Origin: Erwinia sp. JUb26
Lineage (GTDB): Bacteria > Pseudomonadota > Gammaproteobacteria > Enterobacterales > Enterobacteriaceae
NCBI RefSeq assembly: GCF_003751505.1
Contig: NZ_RJVB01000001.1
Coordinates: forward strand, 372,001-436,000
DNA: 64,000 bases
Direction of reading: 5' to 3'
Of this stretch, positions 18,678 through 29,426 are shown one piece after another. The first letter of the stretch is position 1; each line of letters opens with the position of its first letter. Below the pieces are notes generated by a model. The model had not been told where the DNA came from. It saw only the letters and a program-made list of their open reading frames with translations, and ran no database searches. A program made the position numbers and the translations under genes.

Positions 18678-19304
18678 TTACGACGTTGATTCCTCCAGCC
18701 ACTTCTGGAACACCTGATACGGAATGTAGAGAGAAACGTCCTTTAATTCCGTTTCCCGCGTTGCGGTTTTTTTGACCTCACCGCTGTAACCGACTAGCAC
18801 GCCGCCGATACTGTCATCACTGTGGTACACCGCACCGCCCGACATGCCCTGTACGGCACCGGCGTTTGACGCCATGGCCACGCAGGGTTTTTTATTCCAG
18901 CCGTTACGAATGCCGGTCATCGCCAGATTGCTGCCGGAGGATTCAACCGGCATAGCCGAGAAGAAGCTGTAGCCGTACATGCGAACCGGCTCACCCACTT
19001 TGGTGGTGCGAAACACGGGGCGGGTGTTCAGGTTATTTTTGTGATGGATGATCGCCAGATCGCAGTAAGGGTGATAGGCCTTCACCCGGTGCATTGTCCA
19101 GCGCGCAACGTGGCCCGCCGTCAGACTGTACTCCGAGGTAATCGGAATGCTGGTGCCGAGCGCACCGACACCCAGGATGGTGGGGATCCCCACGAAATTC
19201 ATATCAACCCGCTTCATCGCTTCACGACTGTAGCTATAGCTACCCACGGAACAGCCGGTTAACGCCAGCAGCGATAGCGCCAGCAGACATTTTTTAATCG
19301 CCAT
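18678..19304 (-). CDS. Trypsin-like serine protease, predicted lipoprotein
   Basis: 208 residues. The signal MAIKKCLLALSLLALTGC ends in a lipobox (LTGC, C18). The rest has a chymotrypsin-fold pattern with a complete candidate triad: H65 (LTAGHVA), D82 (YCDLAII) and S155 (VQGMSGGAV). SGG and a late LVGYSGEV support this. It has no PDZ domain, so it is not DegP-like. Secretion to the periplasmic face of a membrane is inferred. It is not in the E. coli neighbourhood (yciO-yciQ-rluB) and is flanked by AT-rich DNA, so it may have been gained. Substrate unknown. Confidence 0.8.
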   Translation of the reverse strand: MAIKKCLLALSLLALTGCSVGSYSYSREAMKRVDMNFVGIPTILGVGALGTSIPITSEYSLTAGHVARWTMHRVKAYHPYCDLAIIHHKNNLNTRPVFRTTKVGEPVRMYGYSFFSAMPVESSGSNLAMTGIRNGWNKKPCVAMASNAGAVQGMSGGAVYHSDDSIGGVLVGYSGEVKKTATRETELKDVSLYIPYQVFQKWLEESTS

Positions 19305-20010
19305 TTTTTCACCTGTCAGACACGCCGCTTACTCGCCGTTCCGCGGTTAAGACGTGGCTGGGCTCGTGCCGGTTGAAACCCCGGCGGATAAGTAACACAA
19401 AAAATAACGACGCCAGCGCGTTGTTATTTTGGAATAGTGGGAAACATCGGGGAGATAAACGAAAACAGCGTGTCTTCCTGCCGTTTGCCTGGAAAAATCT
19501 TATGCGCTTAAGCAGCGTGTTGGGTAATTATTCAAACTTAAAGTAATGATTGATAATAATAAACATCAATTTAATTATATGTTTGAGTCGCTCGTTATAA
19601 ATTGTGATATGGTTATCTTGTTGATTTTAAATCAATAAATATTTTTGAGTGCATATCTGGTAAATTTTTTCCATATGGCGGGTAAAGAAGTCTTAATTTA
19701 AGTAATCAGCGAAATTAAAATAAGGTTCTGAAGAGATCTCACTGCCTGAAACAGGCTGTCTGTTTATCGCGATGGAATGAAATTTATTTTCCTTTACTCA
19801 GCCGTTTCAATTTTTATGATGTCGCAAGCACGCGTTTCGGCAATATCCGCGTGGCCAGGCTAAAATTAGGTTATTATCCTGCTAACAAACAGGTTACAGC
19901 GGGGGTAAAAGTCTGTATAATATCCCCCGAATTTAAATATAAGTTATTGAAAATAAAAGAAAATTTTATTTTCACCATGACGCCTGGGAAGGCGACACAG
20001 AGGCAGCTCC
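19305..20010. other. 706-base AT-rich intergenic region upstream of rluB
   Basis: No ORF with a credible start and ribosome site was found on either strand. The part at about 19500-19850 is markedly AT-rich compared with its neighbours (runs such as AATAATAAACATCAATTTAA). A short hairpin GCCTG-AAA-CAGGC (19743-19756) lies inside. The last 120 bases carry the likely rluB promoter. The protease gene's own upstream region is at the left end. Confidence 0.6.
19893..19921 (+). promoter_or_regulatory. Probable rluB promoter
   Basis: GTTACA (19893-19898), a 17-base spacer and a perfect TATAAT (19916-19921). The -10 sits inside an imperfect inverted repeat (CGGGGGTA ... TATCCCCCG). It lies about 90 bases before the rluB ATG. 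Confidence 0.6.
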
Positions 20011-20910
20011 ATGAGCGAAAAGTTACAGAAAGTTTTAGCACGCGCCGGGCACGGTTCCCGTCGTGAAATCGAAACCATGATCTCCGCCGGGCGCGTCAGC
20101 GTTGATGGCAAGCTGGCCACGCTGGGCGACCGCGTTGAGCCAAGCAGTTCCCTGAAAATTCGTATTGACGGGCATGTTGTGCCGGTCAGTGAATCCATTA
20201 CCGAAGTTTGCCGCGTTCTGGCCTACTACAAGCCGGAAGGCGAGCTGTGTACGCGCAGCGATCCGGAAGGCCGCCCAACGGTGTTCGATCGTCTGCCTAA
20301 GCTGCGCGGTGCGCGCTGGATTGCCGTTGGCCGTCTGGATGTGAATACCTGCGGACTGCTGCTGTTCACCACCGACGGTGAACTGGCGAACCGTTTGATG
20401 CACCCAAGCCGCGAAGTGGAACGTGAATATGCCGTGCGCGTATTCGGTCAGGTGGATGATGAGAAAATTAAACAGCTGAGCCGTGGCGTGCAGCTGGAAG
20501 ATGGCCCTGCCGCATTCAAGACCCTGAAATTCACCGGCGGTGAAGGCATTAACCAGTGGTACAACGTCACCCTGACGGAAGGGCGTAACCGCGAGGTTCG
20601 TCGTCTGTGGGAAGCGGTTGGCGTGCAGGTGAGCCGTCTGATCCGCGTTCGCTACGGCGATATCGATCTGCCGAAAGGCCTGCCGCGCGGGGGCTATACC
20701 GAGCTGGATCTGCAGCCAACCAACTATCTGCGTGAGCTGGTCGGGCTGCAAGCGGAAACCGTCAGCAAAGTGCCGGTTGAAAAAGATCGTCGTCGTACCA
20801 AGGCGAATCAAATCCGTCGTGCGGTGAAGCGCCACACCACCACCACGAAAGCAGCAAAACCCGGGGGCAGCCGCCGTCAGGGTTCGAAACGCCAGCAGGG
20901 CAAGCCGTAA
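20011..20910 (+). CDS. rluB: 23S rRNA pseudouridine(2605) synthase
   Basis: Isomerises U2605 of 23S rRNA to pseudouridine. The N-terminal S4 RNA-binding domain is [20 protein letters not shown]. The catalytic Asp lies in [19 protein letters not shown] (about residue 110). The motif [17 protein letters not shown] and a basic C-terminal tail ([15 protein letters not shown]...) follow. Its 299 residues agree with the family. ATG 20011 is preceded by GAGGCAG. A strong bidirectional terminator follows. Confidence 0.95.
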   Translation: MSEKLQKVLARAGHGSRREIETMISAGRVSVDGKLATLGDRVEPSSSLKIRIDGHVVPVSESITEVCRVLAYYKPEGELCTRSDPEGRPTVFDRLPKLRGARWIAVGRLDVNTCGLLLFTTDGELANRLMHPSREVEREYAVRVFGQVDDEKIKQLSRGVQLEDGPAAFKTLKFTGGEGINQWYNVTLTEGRNREVRRLWEAVGVQVSRLIRVRYGDIDLPKGLPRGGYTELDLQPTNYLRELVGLQAETVSKVPVEKDRRRTKANQIRRAVKRHTTTTKAAKPGGSRRQGSKRQQGKP

Positions 20911-20924
20911 GTTGCCATGCCAGT

Positions 20925-20962
20925 AAAAAGGGGCCAGCATTCACTCGCTGGCCCCTTTTTTT
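20925..20962. terminator. Bidirectional terminator between rluB and btuR
   Basis: Perfect 14-bp repeat AAAAAGGGGCCAGC (20925-20938) / GCTGGCCCCTTTTT (20947-20960) with further T, between convergent genes. Confidence 0.92.
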
Positions 20963-20973
20963 ATCCGTTCCGT

Positions 20974-21564
20974 TTACCAGTCAATGCCCTGCTGGGCCTG
21001 GATCCCGGCGTCAAACGCGTGCTTAACCGGGCGCATTTCGCTGACCGTATCCGCCAGATCCAGCAGTTCGCGGTGGCAGCCACGCCCGGTAATAATCACG
21101 CTCTGGTGAGCGGGGCGCTGCCGCAGCGCATCGATCACTTCCTGCAGCGGCAGGTAATCAAAGCTGACCATATAGGTCAACTCATCCAACACCACCAGAT
21201 CCAGCGTGACATCCTGCAACATCCTCTTTCCGTGCTGCCAGACCTTCAGGCAGGCCTCCGTATCGGTGGCGCGGTTCTGCGTATCCCAGGTAAAACCGGT
21301 GGCCATAACCTGAAACTCCACGCCGTGCGGCTCAAGGAGATTGCGTTCGCCGTTCGGCCATTCGCCTTTAATAAACTGGATCACACCGACGCGCTTCCGG
21401 TGGCCGACCGCACGAGTGGCGGTGCCGAAGGCGGCGGTGGTTTTCCCTTTGCCGTTTCCGGTGAAAACCATCAGGATGCCACGGGTTTCCGTGGCGGCTG
21501 CAATGCGCGCATCCACCTGTTCTTTCAGTCGCTGCTGGCGCTGCTGGTGGCGATCGTCAGACAT
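20974..21564 (-). CDS. btuR: Cob(I)yrinic acid a,c-diamide adenosyltransferase
   Basis: ATP:corrinoid adenosyltransferase of the BtuR/CobO/CobP family, which forms adenosylcobalamin. It has 196 residues. The P-loop GNGKGKTTAAFG (about 36-47), VIQFIKGEWPNGERN and VVLDELTYMVSFDYL are typical. The ATG overlaps the yciK stop (TAATG), so the two are translated together. Confidence 0.96.
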   Translation of the reverse strand: MSDDRHQQRQQRLKEQVDARIAAATETRGILMVFTGNGKGKTTAAFGTATRAVGHRKRVGVIQFIKGEWPNGERNLLEPHGVEFQVMATGFTWDTQNRATDTEACLKVWQHGKRMLQDVTLDLVVLDELTYMVSFDYLPLQEVIDALRQRPAHQSVIITGRGCHRELLDLADTVSEMRPVKHAFDAGIQAQQGIDW

Positions 21565-22325
21565 TATTCTGCCGCTCCCGGTTTACGCCCCGGCTGAGCA
21601 TCATAGCTGATGCCGGTTTTACGTCGGCTGTCGTCGCCCATCAGCCACAGATACAGCGGCATAATATCGGCGGGGGTTTTCAGCTTCATCGCGTCCTCCT
21701 GCGGGAAGGCACTGGCGCGCATGCGGGTGCGGGTTCCGCCCGGGTTAATGCAGTTCACCCGCAGCTGGCGGCTGTCGTACTCTTCCGCCAGAACCTGCAT
21801 CATGCCTTCGGTGGCAAATTTAGACACGGAATAGGCTCCCCATCCGGCGCGCCCCTGGCGACCAACGCTGGAGGAGGTGAACACCAGTGATGCCGACGCG
21901 GATTTCAGCAGCAGCGGGATCAGCGCCTGGGTCAGGAAAAAGGTGCCGTCAATATTCACGCGCATCACCTGCTGCCAGACGGCCGGGCTTTGTTCGGTCA
22001 TCGGCACCACTTCGCCGAGCAGCCCGGCGTTATGCAGCACGCCGTCCAGCCGCGGTACCACGCGCGCAATATCATCAGCCAGCTGCTGGCAGCTTTCCGG
22101 CGTGGCCGCTTCCAGATCTAGCGGGAACCAGTAAGCAGGTTGACGGGCGTGATGATTGATCTCATCGCAAACCTGCTGGAGCTGTTCCTTATTGCGGCCC
22201 AGCAGAAGGACCTGCGCGCCGTAGCGAGCGTAGGTCTGGGCGGCTTCACGACCGATGCCGGTATTGGCACCGGTAACCAGAATAATTCGGTTGTTGAGCA
22301 GATCGCTTTTCGGTTGATAATGCAC
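21564..22325 (-). CDS. yciK: YciK, short-chain dehydrogenase/reductase
   Basis: 253-residue classical SDR of unknown substrate. The cofactor loop is VTGANTGIGREAA (about 17-29), followed by LHNAGLLG, the catalytic Ser region FTSSSVGRQG, and YxxxK as YSVSKFATEGM. The conserved MPLYLWLMGDDSRRKTG tail matches E. coli YciK. It has been annotated as an oxidoreductase only. It is coupled to btuR. Confidence 0.93.
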   Translation of the reverse strand: MHYQPKSDLLNNRIILVTGANTGIGREAAQTYARYGAQVLLLGRNKEQLQQVCDEINHHARQPAYWFPLDLEAATPESCQQLADDIARVVPRLDGVLHNAGLLGEVVPMTEQSPAVWQQVMRVNIDGTFFLTQALIPLLLKSASASLVFTSSSVGRQGRAGWGAYSVSKFATEGMMQVLAEEYDSRQLRVNCINPGGTRTRMRASAFPQEDAMKLKTPADIMPLYLWLMGDDSRRKTGISYDAQPGRKPGAAE

Positions 22326-22548
22326 GGTGAAATCCTCTGGCGATGAACGGTCCGCAGCGTCGCCGGCGGGTAAGGCTGGCGTAAGTTCTTGCAGGACATA
22401 GAATTAACTGCTTTATGCCTGAAAAATGAGGCGAGTGCAATCCTGCGGCTTTTCCGTTAATGCCGTGTTACCGGGTTACAGGCGACCAATCGCCGAGAGT
22501 CGGTTACACTGGATCAACTCTAATACAATGTTAATTAAGGCGGATTGA

Positions 22549-23598
22549 GTGGAACTACTCTCTTATTATGGACTCTTTTTAGCGAAAACTGTCACCGTGG
22601 TGGTGGCTATTGCCGCCATTGCATTGGTGATTGCCAATCTTGCCGCCCGCAAGCGAGGCCAGAGCGGTCAGCTGAGGCTGACGAACCTGAGCGAACGCTA
22701 CCGCGAAATGCGCGATGATTTACAGCTGGCGAAGACAGAACCCGAGCAGCAGAAACAGTGGGTTAAAGAACATAAAAAGGCCGAAAAGCAGAAGCACAAG
22801 CTGGCTAAGCAGCAGATGAAAAATGGCGGCCTGAAGGTGGAAAGCAAGCCGACGCTGTTCGTGCTCGACTTCAAAGGCAGTATGGATGCCGGTGAGGTGA
22901 CCTCGCTGCGTGAAGAGATCTCCGCGGTGGTCGCGGTCGCCCGCAGTGGTGATGAAGTGCTGTTGCGTCTGGAAAGCCCCGGCGGCGTGGTGCACGGCTA
23001 TGGCCTGGCGGCATCACAGCTGCAGCGCCTGCGCGATAAGGGCATCCCGCTCACCGTTGCCGTCGATAAAGTGGCGGCCAGCGGCGGCTATATGATGGCC
23101 TGTGTCGCGGATCGCATCGTCGCCGCACCGTTCTCAATCATCGGGTCGATTGGCGTGGTGGCGCAGATCCCTAACTTCAACCGACTACTGAAACGCAACG
23201 ATATTGACCTGGAGCTGCATACCGCCGGGGAATATAAACGCACGCTGACCATGCTGGGGGAAAACACCGATGCCGGGCGTGAGAAATTCCGTCAGGATCT
23301 CAACGAAACCCACCAGCTGTTCAAGGAGTTTGTCCATCAGATGCGCCCGTCGCTGGATATTGACAGCGTGGCCACCGGCGAACACTGGTACGGCAGCCAG
23401 GCGCTGGAGAGAGGGCTGATCGATGCGATTGGTACCAGTGACGATCTGCTACTGGAACACATCGAATCGCGTCAGGCTATTGGCGTGCGCTTTGCCCAGC
23501 GTAAGCGCATGATGGATCGGTTTACCCAGAGCGCGGCGGCCAGCGCCGAACGCCTGCTGCTGCGCATCTGGCAGCGCAGTGAAAAGCCTCTGCTGTAA
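22549..23598 (+). CDS. sohB: SohB, inner-membrane S49 peptidase
   Basis: Signal-peptide-peptidase-A-type protease with an N-terminal membrane anchor (about 5-32), then a charged linker (QQKQWVKEHKKAEKQKHK) and the S49 domain. The catalytic Ser178 lies in KVAASGGYMMAC and the general-base Lys230 in AGEYKRTLTM; both correspond to the E. coli positions. It has 349 residues. The start is GTG 22549, preceded by AAGGCGG. In E. coli it is a multicopy suppressor of degP loss. Confidence 0.94.
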   Translation: MELLSYYGLFLAKTVTVVVAIAAIALVIANLAARKRGQSGQLRLTNLSERYREMRDDLQLAKTEPEQQKQWVKEHKKAEKQKHKLAKQQMKNGGLKVESKPTLFVLDFKGSMDAGEVTSLREEISAVVAVARSGDEVLLRLESPGGVVHGYGLAASQLQRLRDKGIPLTVAVDKVAASGGYMMACVADRIVAAPFSIIGSIGVVAQIPNFNRLLKRNDIDLELHTAGEYKRTLTMLGENTDAGREKFRQDLNETHQLFKEFVHQMRPSLDIDSVATGEHWYGSQALERGLIDAIGTSDDLLLEHIESRQAIGVRFAQRKRMMDRFTQSAAASAERLLLRIWQRSEKPLL

Positions 23599-23627
23599 CT
23601 CAGCGATAGCGCCCGTTCAGGCGGGCG

Positions 23628-23879
23628 CTATGCCGCCAGCCGATATTTCGGCGAAAGCTCGACCGTCAGATATTTGAACACGTTAAACACAATGGTGCTG
23701 CGCGGGCCGGGTAATCCCTGCTCATCCAGAAAGTAGTCACCGCTAAAAATCAGCAGCTCACCTTTTTGCTCAACGCCCGTGGCGGCCAGCCCGGCAAAAA
23801 AGTCAGCGTGTCCGGCAATCATCTCATTGGCCATAGCCAGCAGGCTGCTGCGATCGATGGTTTCCTGGGTCAGTGTCAT
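23628..23879 (-). CDS. yciN: YciN, small conserved protein
   Basis: 83-residue protein identical in length to E. coli YciN, with MTLTQETIDRSSLLAMANEM at the start and RSTIVFNVFKYLTVELSPKY near the end. No signal or membrane segment is visible. Function unknown. It is convergent with sohB (29-base gap) and divergent from topA. Confidence 0.9.
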   Translation of the reverse strand: MTLTQETIDRSSLLAMANEMIAGHADFFAGLAATGVEQKGELLIFSGDYFLDEQGLPGPRSTIVFNVFKYLTVELSPKYRLAA

Positions 23880-24277
23880 ATTCCCTCCTTTATAGTGATT
23901 GCGCTGAACGGTATTGTACGCGCGGCTGATAAATCCGCAATCTTGGTGTTGGTTTAGAAAACTGCCTCTTTTTACAGCCTTTTCTGGCGGAAATCTGTGC
24001 TTGATGCTAATTAAGTTGCGTAACAGATTTTATCAGGTACAGTGTGGGCGTTTCGGGTTCCGGGCGTAAAAGTGAGTTTACGCTTTGTTAGAGATTCGCT
24101 TAACAGGTAGTAAATAGTACCGTTTATCAAGATGTTAAAAGGTCTGTAATGGCACGAAAAATGATAAAAAGTTATCCGCGTTCGGTATCATTCTCGCGAT
24201 AGCTTGATCGTCAGTGTGCGGCTACGGCCTGGACGGCACTACTTACTCTCGGATGTTTTAATCAGGTAAAGGTAACT
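23880..24277. other. Upstream region of topA
   Basis: 398 bases without a gene. It should hold the yciN promoter (left) and topA promoters (right). An inverted repeat GCGTAAA (24064-24070) / TTTACGC (24077-24083) is visible. I could not assign individual -10/-35 pairs with confidence. AAGGTAACT immediately precedes the topA ATG. Confidence 0.5.
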
Positions 24278-26875
24278 ATGGGAAAAGCTCTCGTAATAGT
24301 TGAGTCCCCGGCAAAAGCCAAAACTATCAATAAATATCTCGGCAATGACTACGTGGTTAAATCCAGCGTTGGTCATATCCGCGATTTGCCGACGAGTGGA
24401 TCAACGGTTAAAAAGAGCGCTGACTCTACAACCAGTAAAACAACGAAGAAGGTCAAAAAAGACGAAAAGGCGGCGTTGGTTAACCGCATGGGCGTCGATC
24501 CTTACCACGGCTGGGAAGCGAATTATCAAATCCTGCCGGGCAAGGAAAAGGTGGTTGCTGAACTGAAATCACTGGCACAAAACGCTGACCATATCTATCT
24601 CGCAACGGACCTTGACCGCGAAGGGGAAGCCATTGCCTGGCACCTGCGGGAAGTGATCGGTGGCGATGAATCACGCTACAGCCGCGTGGTGTTTAACGAA
24701 ATTACCAAGAATGCGATTCGTCAGGCGTTTGAAAAGCCTGGTGAACTGAATATCGACCGGGTAAATGCCCAGCAGGCGCGGCGCTTTATGGACCGCGTGG
24801 TTGGCTACATGGTCTCGCCGCTGCTGTGGAAAAAGGTGGCTCGCGGCCTGTCCGCCGGTCGCGTTCAGTCCGTCGCCGTGCGCCTGGTGGTGGAGCGCGA
24901 ACGCGAGATTAAAGCGTTCGTGCCGGAAGAGTACTGGGAACTGAATGCCAGTCTGACCACGCCGAAGGGCACCGATCTGCCGATGCAGGTGACCCATCAG
25001 GGCGACAAGCCCTTCCGTCCGGTCAACGGCGAGCAAACCCATGCCGCTGTCAGCTTGCTGGAAAAAGCGCGCTATGTGGTTGCGGATCGTGAAGATAAAC
25101 CGACCAGCAGCAAGCCCGGCGCGCCGTTTATCACTTCTACGCTGCAGCAGGCGGCAAGCACCCGTCTTGGTTTTGGCGTGAAAAAAACCATGATGATGGC
25201 GCAGCGCCTGTATGAAGCGGGCCATATCACCTATATGCGTACCGACTCGACTAACCTGAGCCAGGACGCGGTAAGCATGGTTTGTGGCTATATCGAGAAG
25301 GAATTCGGCGCGAAGTATCTGCCGAAGGCCCCGCTCGTGTATAGCAGCAAGGAAAATTCACAGGAGGCGCACGAAGCGATTCGTCCTTCCGACGTCAACA
25401 TCCAGTCCGAGCAGTTGAAGGATATGGAGGCGGACGCGCAGAAGCTGTACCAGCTGATCTGGCGCCAGTTCGTTGCCTGTCAGATGATGCCTGCACAGTA
25501 TGATTCCACCACGCTGACCGTGGCTGCCGGTGATTTCAAACTGAAGGCGAAGGGCCGTACCCTGCGCTTCGACGGCTGGACGCGCGTGATGCCTGCGCTG
25601 CGTAAGGGCGATGAAGATCGCACTCTGCCGCCGGTTGACGTGGGTAGCGAACTGACCCTGCAGCAGCTGACGCCAAGCCAGCACTTCACCAAGCCACCGG
25701 CACGCTTCAGTGAAGCCTCGCTGGTGCGCGAGTTGGAAAAGCGCGGCATCGGTCGTCCTTCCACCTATGCCTCGATCATCTCGACGATTCAGGATCGCGG
25801 CTACGTGAAAGTGGAAAGCCGCCGCTTCTACGCCGAGAAAATGGGCGAAATCGTCACCGATCGTCTGGAAGAGAACTTCCGCGATCTGATGAACTACGAT
25901 TTCACCGCCAACATGGAAGACAACCTCGACAAGGTTGCCAACAACGAAGCGCAGTGGAAGGCCGTACTGGATAAATTCTTCGGCGAGTTCAGCCAGCAGC
26001 TCGAACAGGCCGCGAAAGATCCGGAAGAGGGCGGCATGCAGCCTAACCAGATGGTGCTGACTTCGATCGAATGCCCGACCTGTTCGCGTCATATGGGTAT
26101 TCGTACCGCCAGTACCGGGGTGTTCCTCGGCTGTTCCGGCTATGCCCTGCCGCCGAAAGAGCGCTGCAAGCAGACCATTAACCTGATCCCTGAGAATGAA
26201 GTCCTGAACATTCTCGAGGGTGATGATGCGGAAACCAACGCGCTGCGTGCGCGTCGCCGCTGCGAGAAATGCGGCACGGCGATGGACAGCTACCTGATTG
26301 ATAATCAGCGCAAGCTGCACGTCTGCGGTAGCAACCCGGAGTGCGACGGCTACGAGATCGAGCAGGGTGAATTCCGCATCAAAGGCTACGATGGCCCGAT
26401 TGTGGAGTGCGAGAAGTGTGGTTCTGAAATGCACCTGAAAATGGGGCGTTTCGGCAAGTACATGGCCTGTACCAACGACGACTGTAAGAACACGCGTAAA
26501 ATCCTGCGTAACGGTGAAGTGGCACCGCCGAAGGAAGATCCGGTGCCGCTGCCGGAGCTGCCGTGTGAAAAGTCAGATGCGTACTTCGTACTGCGTGACG
26601 GTGCGGCGGGCGTTTTCCTGGCGGCCAACACCTTCCCTAAATCGCGCGAAACCCGCGCGCCTCAGGTAGAAGAGCTGCAGCGCTTCCGCGATCGTCTGCC
26701 TGAAAAGCTAGCTTATCTGGCCGATGCGCCGGCGACGGATGACGATGGTAACAAGGCGGTCGTTCGCTTCAGCCGTAAGACTAAACAGCAGTACGTCAGC
26801 ACCGAAAAAGACGGCAAAGCTACCGGCTGGTCCGCCTTTTACGTTGATGGCAAATGGGAAGTCAGCAAGAAGTAA
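24278..26875 (+). CDS. topA: DNA topoisomerase I
   Basis: Type IA topoisomerase that relaxes negative supercoils. It has 865 residues, as in E. coli. The Toprim domain starts [22 protein letters not shown] and contains [17 protein letters not shown]. The active-site Tyr lies in [12 protein letters not shown] (about 319). Three four-Cys zinc modules are visible near the C terminus (CPTC...C...[12 protein letters not shown]...C...[12 protein letters not shown]...C...C), followed by the zinc-less RNA-polymerase-binding tail. Single gene with long upstream and downstream gaps. Confidence 0.98.
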   Translation: MGKALVIVESPAKAKTINKYLGNDYVVKSSVGHIRDLPTSGSTVKKSADSTTSKTTKKVKKDEKAALVNRMGVDPYHGWEANYQILPGKEKVVAELKSLAQNADHIYLATDLDREGEAIAWHLREVIGGDESRYSRVVFNEITKNAIRQAFEKPGELNIDRVNAQQARRFMDRVVGYMVSPLLWKKVARGLSAGRVQSVAVRLVVEREREIKAFVPEEYWELNASLTTPKGTDLPMQVTHQGDKPFRPVNGEQTHAAVSLLEKARYVVADREDKPTSSKPGAPFITSTLQQAASTRLGFGVKKTMMMAQRLYEAGHITYMRTDSTNLSQDAVSMVCGYIEKEFGAKYLPKAPLVYSSKENSQEAHEAIRPSDVNIQSEQLKDMEADAQKLYQLIWRQFVACQMMPAQYDSTTLTVAAGDFKLKAKGRTLRFDGWTRVMPALRKGDEDRTLPPVDVGSELTLQQLTPSQHFTKPPARFSEASLVRELEKRGIGRPSTYASIISTIQDRGYVKVESRRFYAEKMGEIVTDRLEENFRDLMNYDFTANMEDNLDKVANNEAQWKAVLDKFFGEFSQQLEQAAKDPEEGGMQPNQMVLTSIECPTCSRHMGIRTASTGVFLGCSGYALPPKERCKQTINLIPENEVLNILEGDDAETNALRARRRCEKCGTAMDSYLIDNQRKLHVCGSNPECDGYEIEQGEFRIKGYDGPIVECEKCGSEMHLKMGRFGKYMACTNDDCKNTRKILRNGEVAPPKEDPVPLPELPCEKSDAYFVLRDGAAGVFLAANTFPKSRETRAPQVEELQRFRDRLPEKLAYLADAPATDDDGNKAVVRFSRKTKQQYVSTEKDGKATGWSAFYVDGKWEVSKK

Positions 26876-26900
26876 TCCGCGCTGATTTCTCTCTCCGCAG

Positions 26901-26923
26901 GGGCAGGCCGTTCTGGTCTGCCC
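26901..26923 (+). terminator. Terminator-like hairpin after topA
   Basis: GGGCAGGCC (26901-26909) pairs with GGTCTGCCC (26915-26923), one G-U, loop of five. Only a weak T-rich stretch follows. Confidence 0.55.
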
Positions 26924-27135
26924 TTGAATCGTGACTTTGCTGATAATCTAAGCGATTGTTAGTGAATGTTTCCCTGCCGACGCTATACATATCCCACATT
27001 TTTGATATAGTTGTTATAGATATCCCTCTTCTTATTATTAAATCGCATTAGACCGCTAACCTGACGCTGACCAGATTTCTGGTGTCTTCTTCTGTAGGGT
27101 TTTCGGCACGTTGCTTCAGACCCTGGACGGAATGA

Positions 27136-28113
<978 letters not shown>

Positions 28114-28602
28114 TTACATTTGTTTCTAATTATCTTAAGTTCAGATTGTAACGGATCTGAACTTAATGAAAGCTCCCACCTTTCACTGCCATCGCTAATT
28201 CCTTTCTATTCTCTGCAATAAATGAAATCTCTATCACATGTTTATCCATTGTTATGGATGAAGTGAGAAATAGTACACATTTTTCGTCGGGAATCTTTGC
28301 GAAAAATTAAGACTATTCCCATAATATACCCAACGCCAACGAGCAGTGGATTGCGTTGGTAGCCAGGTAAAGGGGACTTAGATAGTTGACACTGCCGCGC
28401 TGAACGCCAGGTGCCTGTCTGAGTGGTAAAATTTTTATGCTGAATGAATCACTTAAAACATTTTAATTACGTCCGTACGTGACATTACTAATGTTTTTAA
28501 GCGTTTAGTTTCATGAAAATGACTGGATCTTGGACAACCGCTGATTAGGCTGCGAGCCTGTTACTGGTTGAAATATTGAGTTAATGAGAGTGAGTATCAA
28601 TT
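28114..28602. other. 489-base gap between cysB and ymiA with an 11-bp perfect inverted repeat
   Basis: Just after cysB, TAAGTTCAGAT (28136-28146) pairs perfectly with ATCTGAACTTA (28155-28165). No T run follows, so it may be a weak terminator or RNA end. A second hairpin CCAACGC (28330-28336) / GCGTTGG (28353-28359) lies mid-gap. The rest is AT-rich, with no ORF longer than about 15 codons having a ribosome site. The ymiA promoter should be in the right half. Confidence 0.5.
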
Positions 28603-28767
28603 ATGGCTACTAGATTATCTGTACAGTCCAACTTCGGTCATGAGTCCCAGGATGCTGAGCATAGCGGCAGCGAAAACCTGAAGCGTAACGCCTGGCTGGC
28701 GCTCTTCGCGGGCTCCTTCCTGTTTTGGGTACTGGTCGTTACAATGGTCTGGAACCTGTGGAACTAA
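28603..28767 (+). CDS. ymiA: YmiA, small single-span membrane protein
   Basis: 54-residue protein. A polar N-terminal half (MATRLSVQSNFGHESQ...) is followed by KRNAWLALFAGSFLFWVLVV and a Trp-rich end VWNLWN. The pattern LKRxAWLAxFxGSxLFWV matches E. coli YmiA, including its position between cysB and acnA. One transmembrane helix (about 30-49), N-in by the positive-inside rule. GAGTGAG precedes the ATG weakly. The yciX ATG follows after two bases. Function unknown. Confidence 0.82.
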   Translation: MATRLSVQSNFGHESQDAEHSGSENLKRNAWLALFAGSFLFWVLVVTMVWNLWN

Positions 28768-28769
28768 CC

Positions 28770-28937
28770 ATGCAACTGCTGACTGGCAGGTTACATGCTG
28801 AAATCATTGCTGAAATCCCTGACGATTTTGGCAATGAGGAACATCTTTCCCAGGTTAATATCCCTGCAGCATGGTGTCTGAATGACATGCAGCTGAAATT
28901 CATCCAATCTTTAATTGAAGATGGAAAAGGTGTTTAA
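28770..28937 (+). CDS. yciX: YciX, small conserved protein
   Basis: 55 residues starting MQLLTGRLHAEIIAEIPDDF and including IPAAWCLNDMQLKFIQSLIE, close to E. coli YciX. An upstream in-frame ATG (28725) lies inside ymiA and is unlikely; ATG 28770, two bases after the ymiA stop, fits a coupled pair. No signal or membrane span. Function unknown. Confidence 0.8.
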   Translation: MQLLTGRLHAEIIAEIPDDFGNEEHLSQVNIPAAWCLNDMQLKFIQSLIEDGKGV

Positions 28938-28940
28938 ATC

Positions 28941-28972
28941 AAGCCGGGTAATGGAAAAATCCTGTCCGGCTT
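28941..28972 (+). terminator. Terminator-like hairpin after yciX
   Basis: AAGCCGG (28941-28947) / CCGGCTT (28966-28972), with an 18-base loop, followed by TAGCCTTT. It starts three bases after the yciX stop. Confidence 0.55.
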
Positions 28973-29150
28973 TAGCCTTTCTGACGCTGTCTGATTATCA
29001 ATAGTAACTCTTCGTAAACAAATCACGCGAAATGTAATTACTATGGAAAATACTTTTATTCATGGTGAATATTTAGTATCAGCCGTGAATGATAACGACA
29101 GATACAGTTATCAATAAAGATGAATTGGGTTCAATAATTTCAGTGGGATT

Positions 29151-29258
29151 ATGCAGTATTGGCTTTTAATACTAATTATGAATTTTCATCATAATACGGT
29201 CGTTAATAGCATGCTGATGCAGATTAATCGCATGAATATAAATAACCTGGGTGATTAA
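29151..29258 (+). CDS. Speculative 35-aa ORF upstream of acnA
   Basis: ATG 29151 to TAA 29258 encodes MQYWLLILIMNFHHNTVVNS and 15 further residues; the first ten residues are hydrophobic. The stop is followed six bases later by a perfect 12-bp hairpin with a short T run. The putative ribosome site (GTGGGA) is weak and no homologue comes to mind. It lies in the 489-base gap between yciX and acnA, which otherwise shows only two still shorter ORFs (24 and 26 codons) without ribosome sites. Chance is quite possible in this AT-rich stretch. Confidence 0.2.
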   Translation: MQYWLLILIMNFHHNTVVNSMLMQINRMNINNLGD

Positions 29259-29263
29259 TTGAC

Positions 29264-29294
29264 TGCCACGCCGGCAATGCCGGCGTGGCATTTT
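29264..29294. terminator. Perfect 12-bp hairpin upstream of acnA
   Basis: TGCCACGCCGGC (29264-29275), loop AAT, GCCGGCGTGGCA (29279-29290), then TTTT. It is very stable. It lies 133 bases before the acnA ATG and after more than 270 bases without a recognised gene, so what it terminates on the plus strand is unclear. Confidence 0.65.
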
Positions 29295-29426
29295 GCGTTT
29301 AAGTGCTTGGCATTTTGTGTTGTTATCAAAACGTTACCTCCTTTTTGTACTATCTTTAAAGCAAACCCTGCATTTAGTCCGGTTATGCGGCAGGTGAGAG
29401 CAATCAGAACAATAAAAGGAGGAGCA

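Noticed and set aside
19531..19570. Fur-box-like AT-rich stretch upstream of rluB
   Set aside because: It contains AATGATTGATAATAATAA but lacks the symmetric second half and lies in generally AT-rich DNA far from any start codon.
28386..28431. Perfect -35 TTGACA upstream of ymiA
   Set aside because: No -10 at 16-18 bases; the nearest TAAAAT is 34 bases away.
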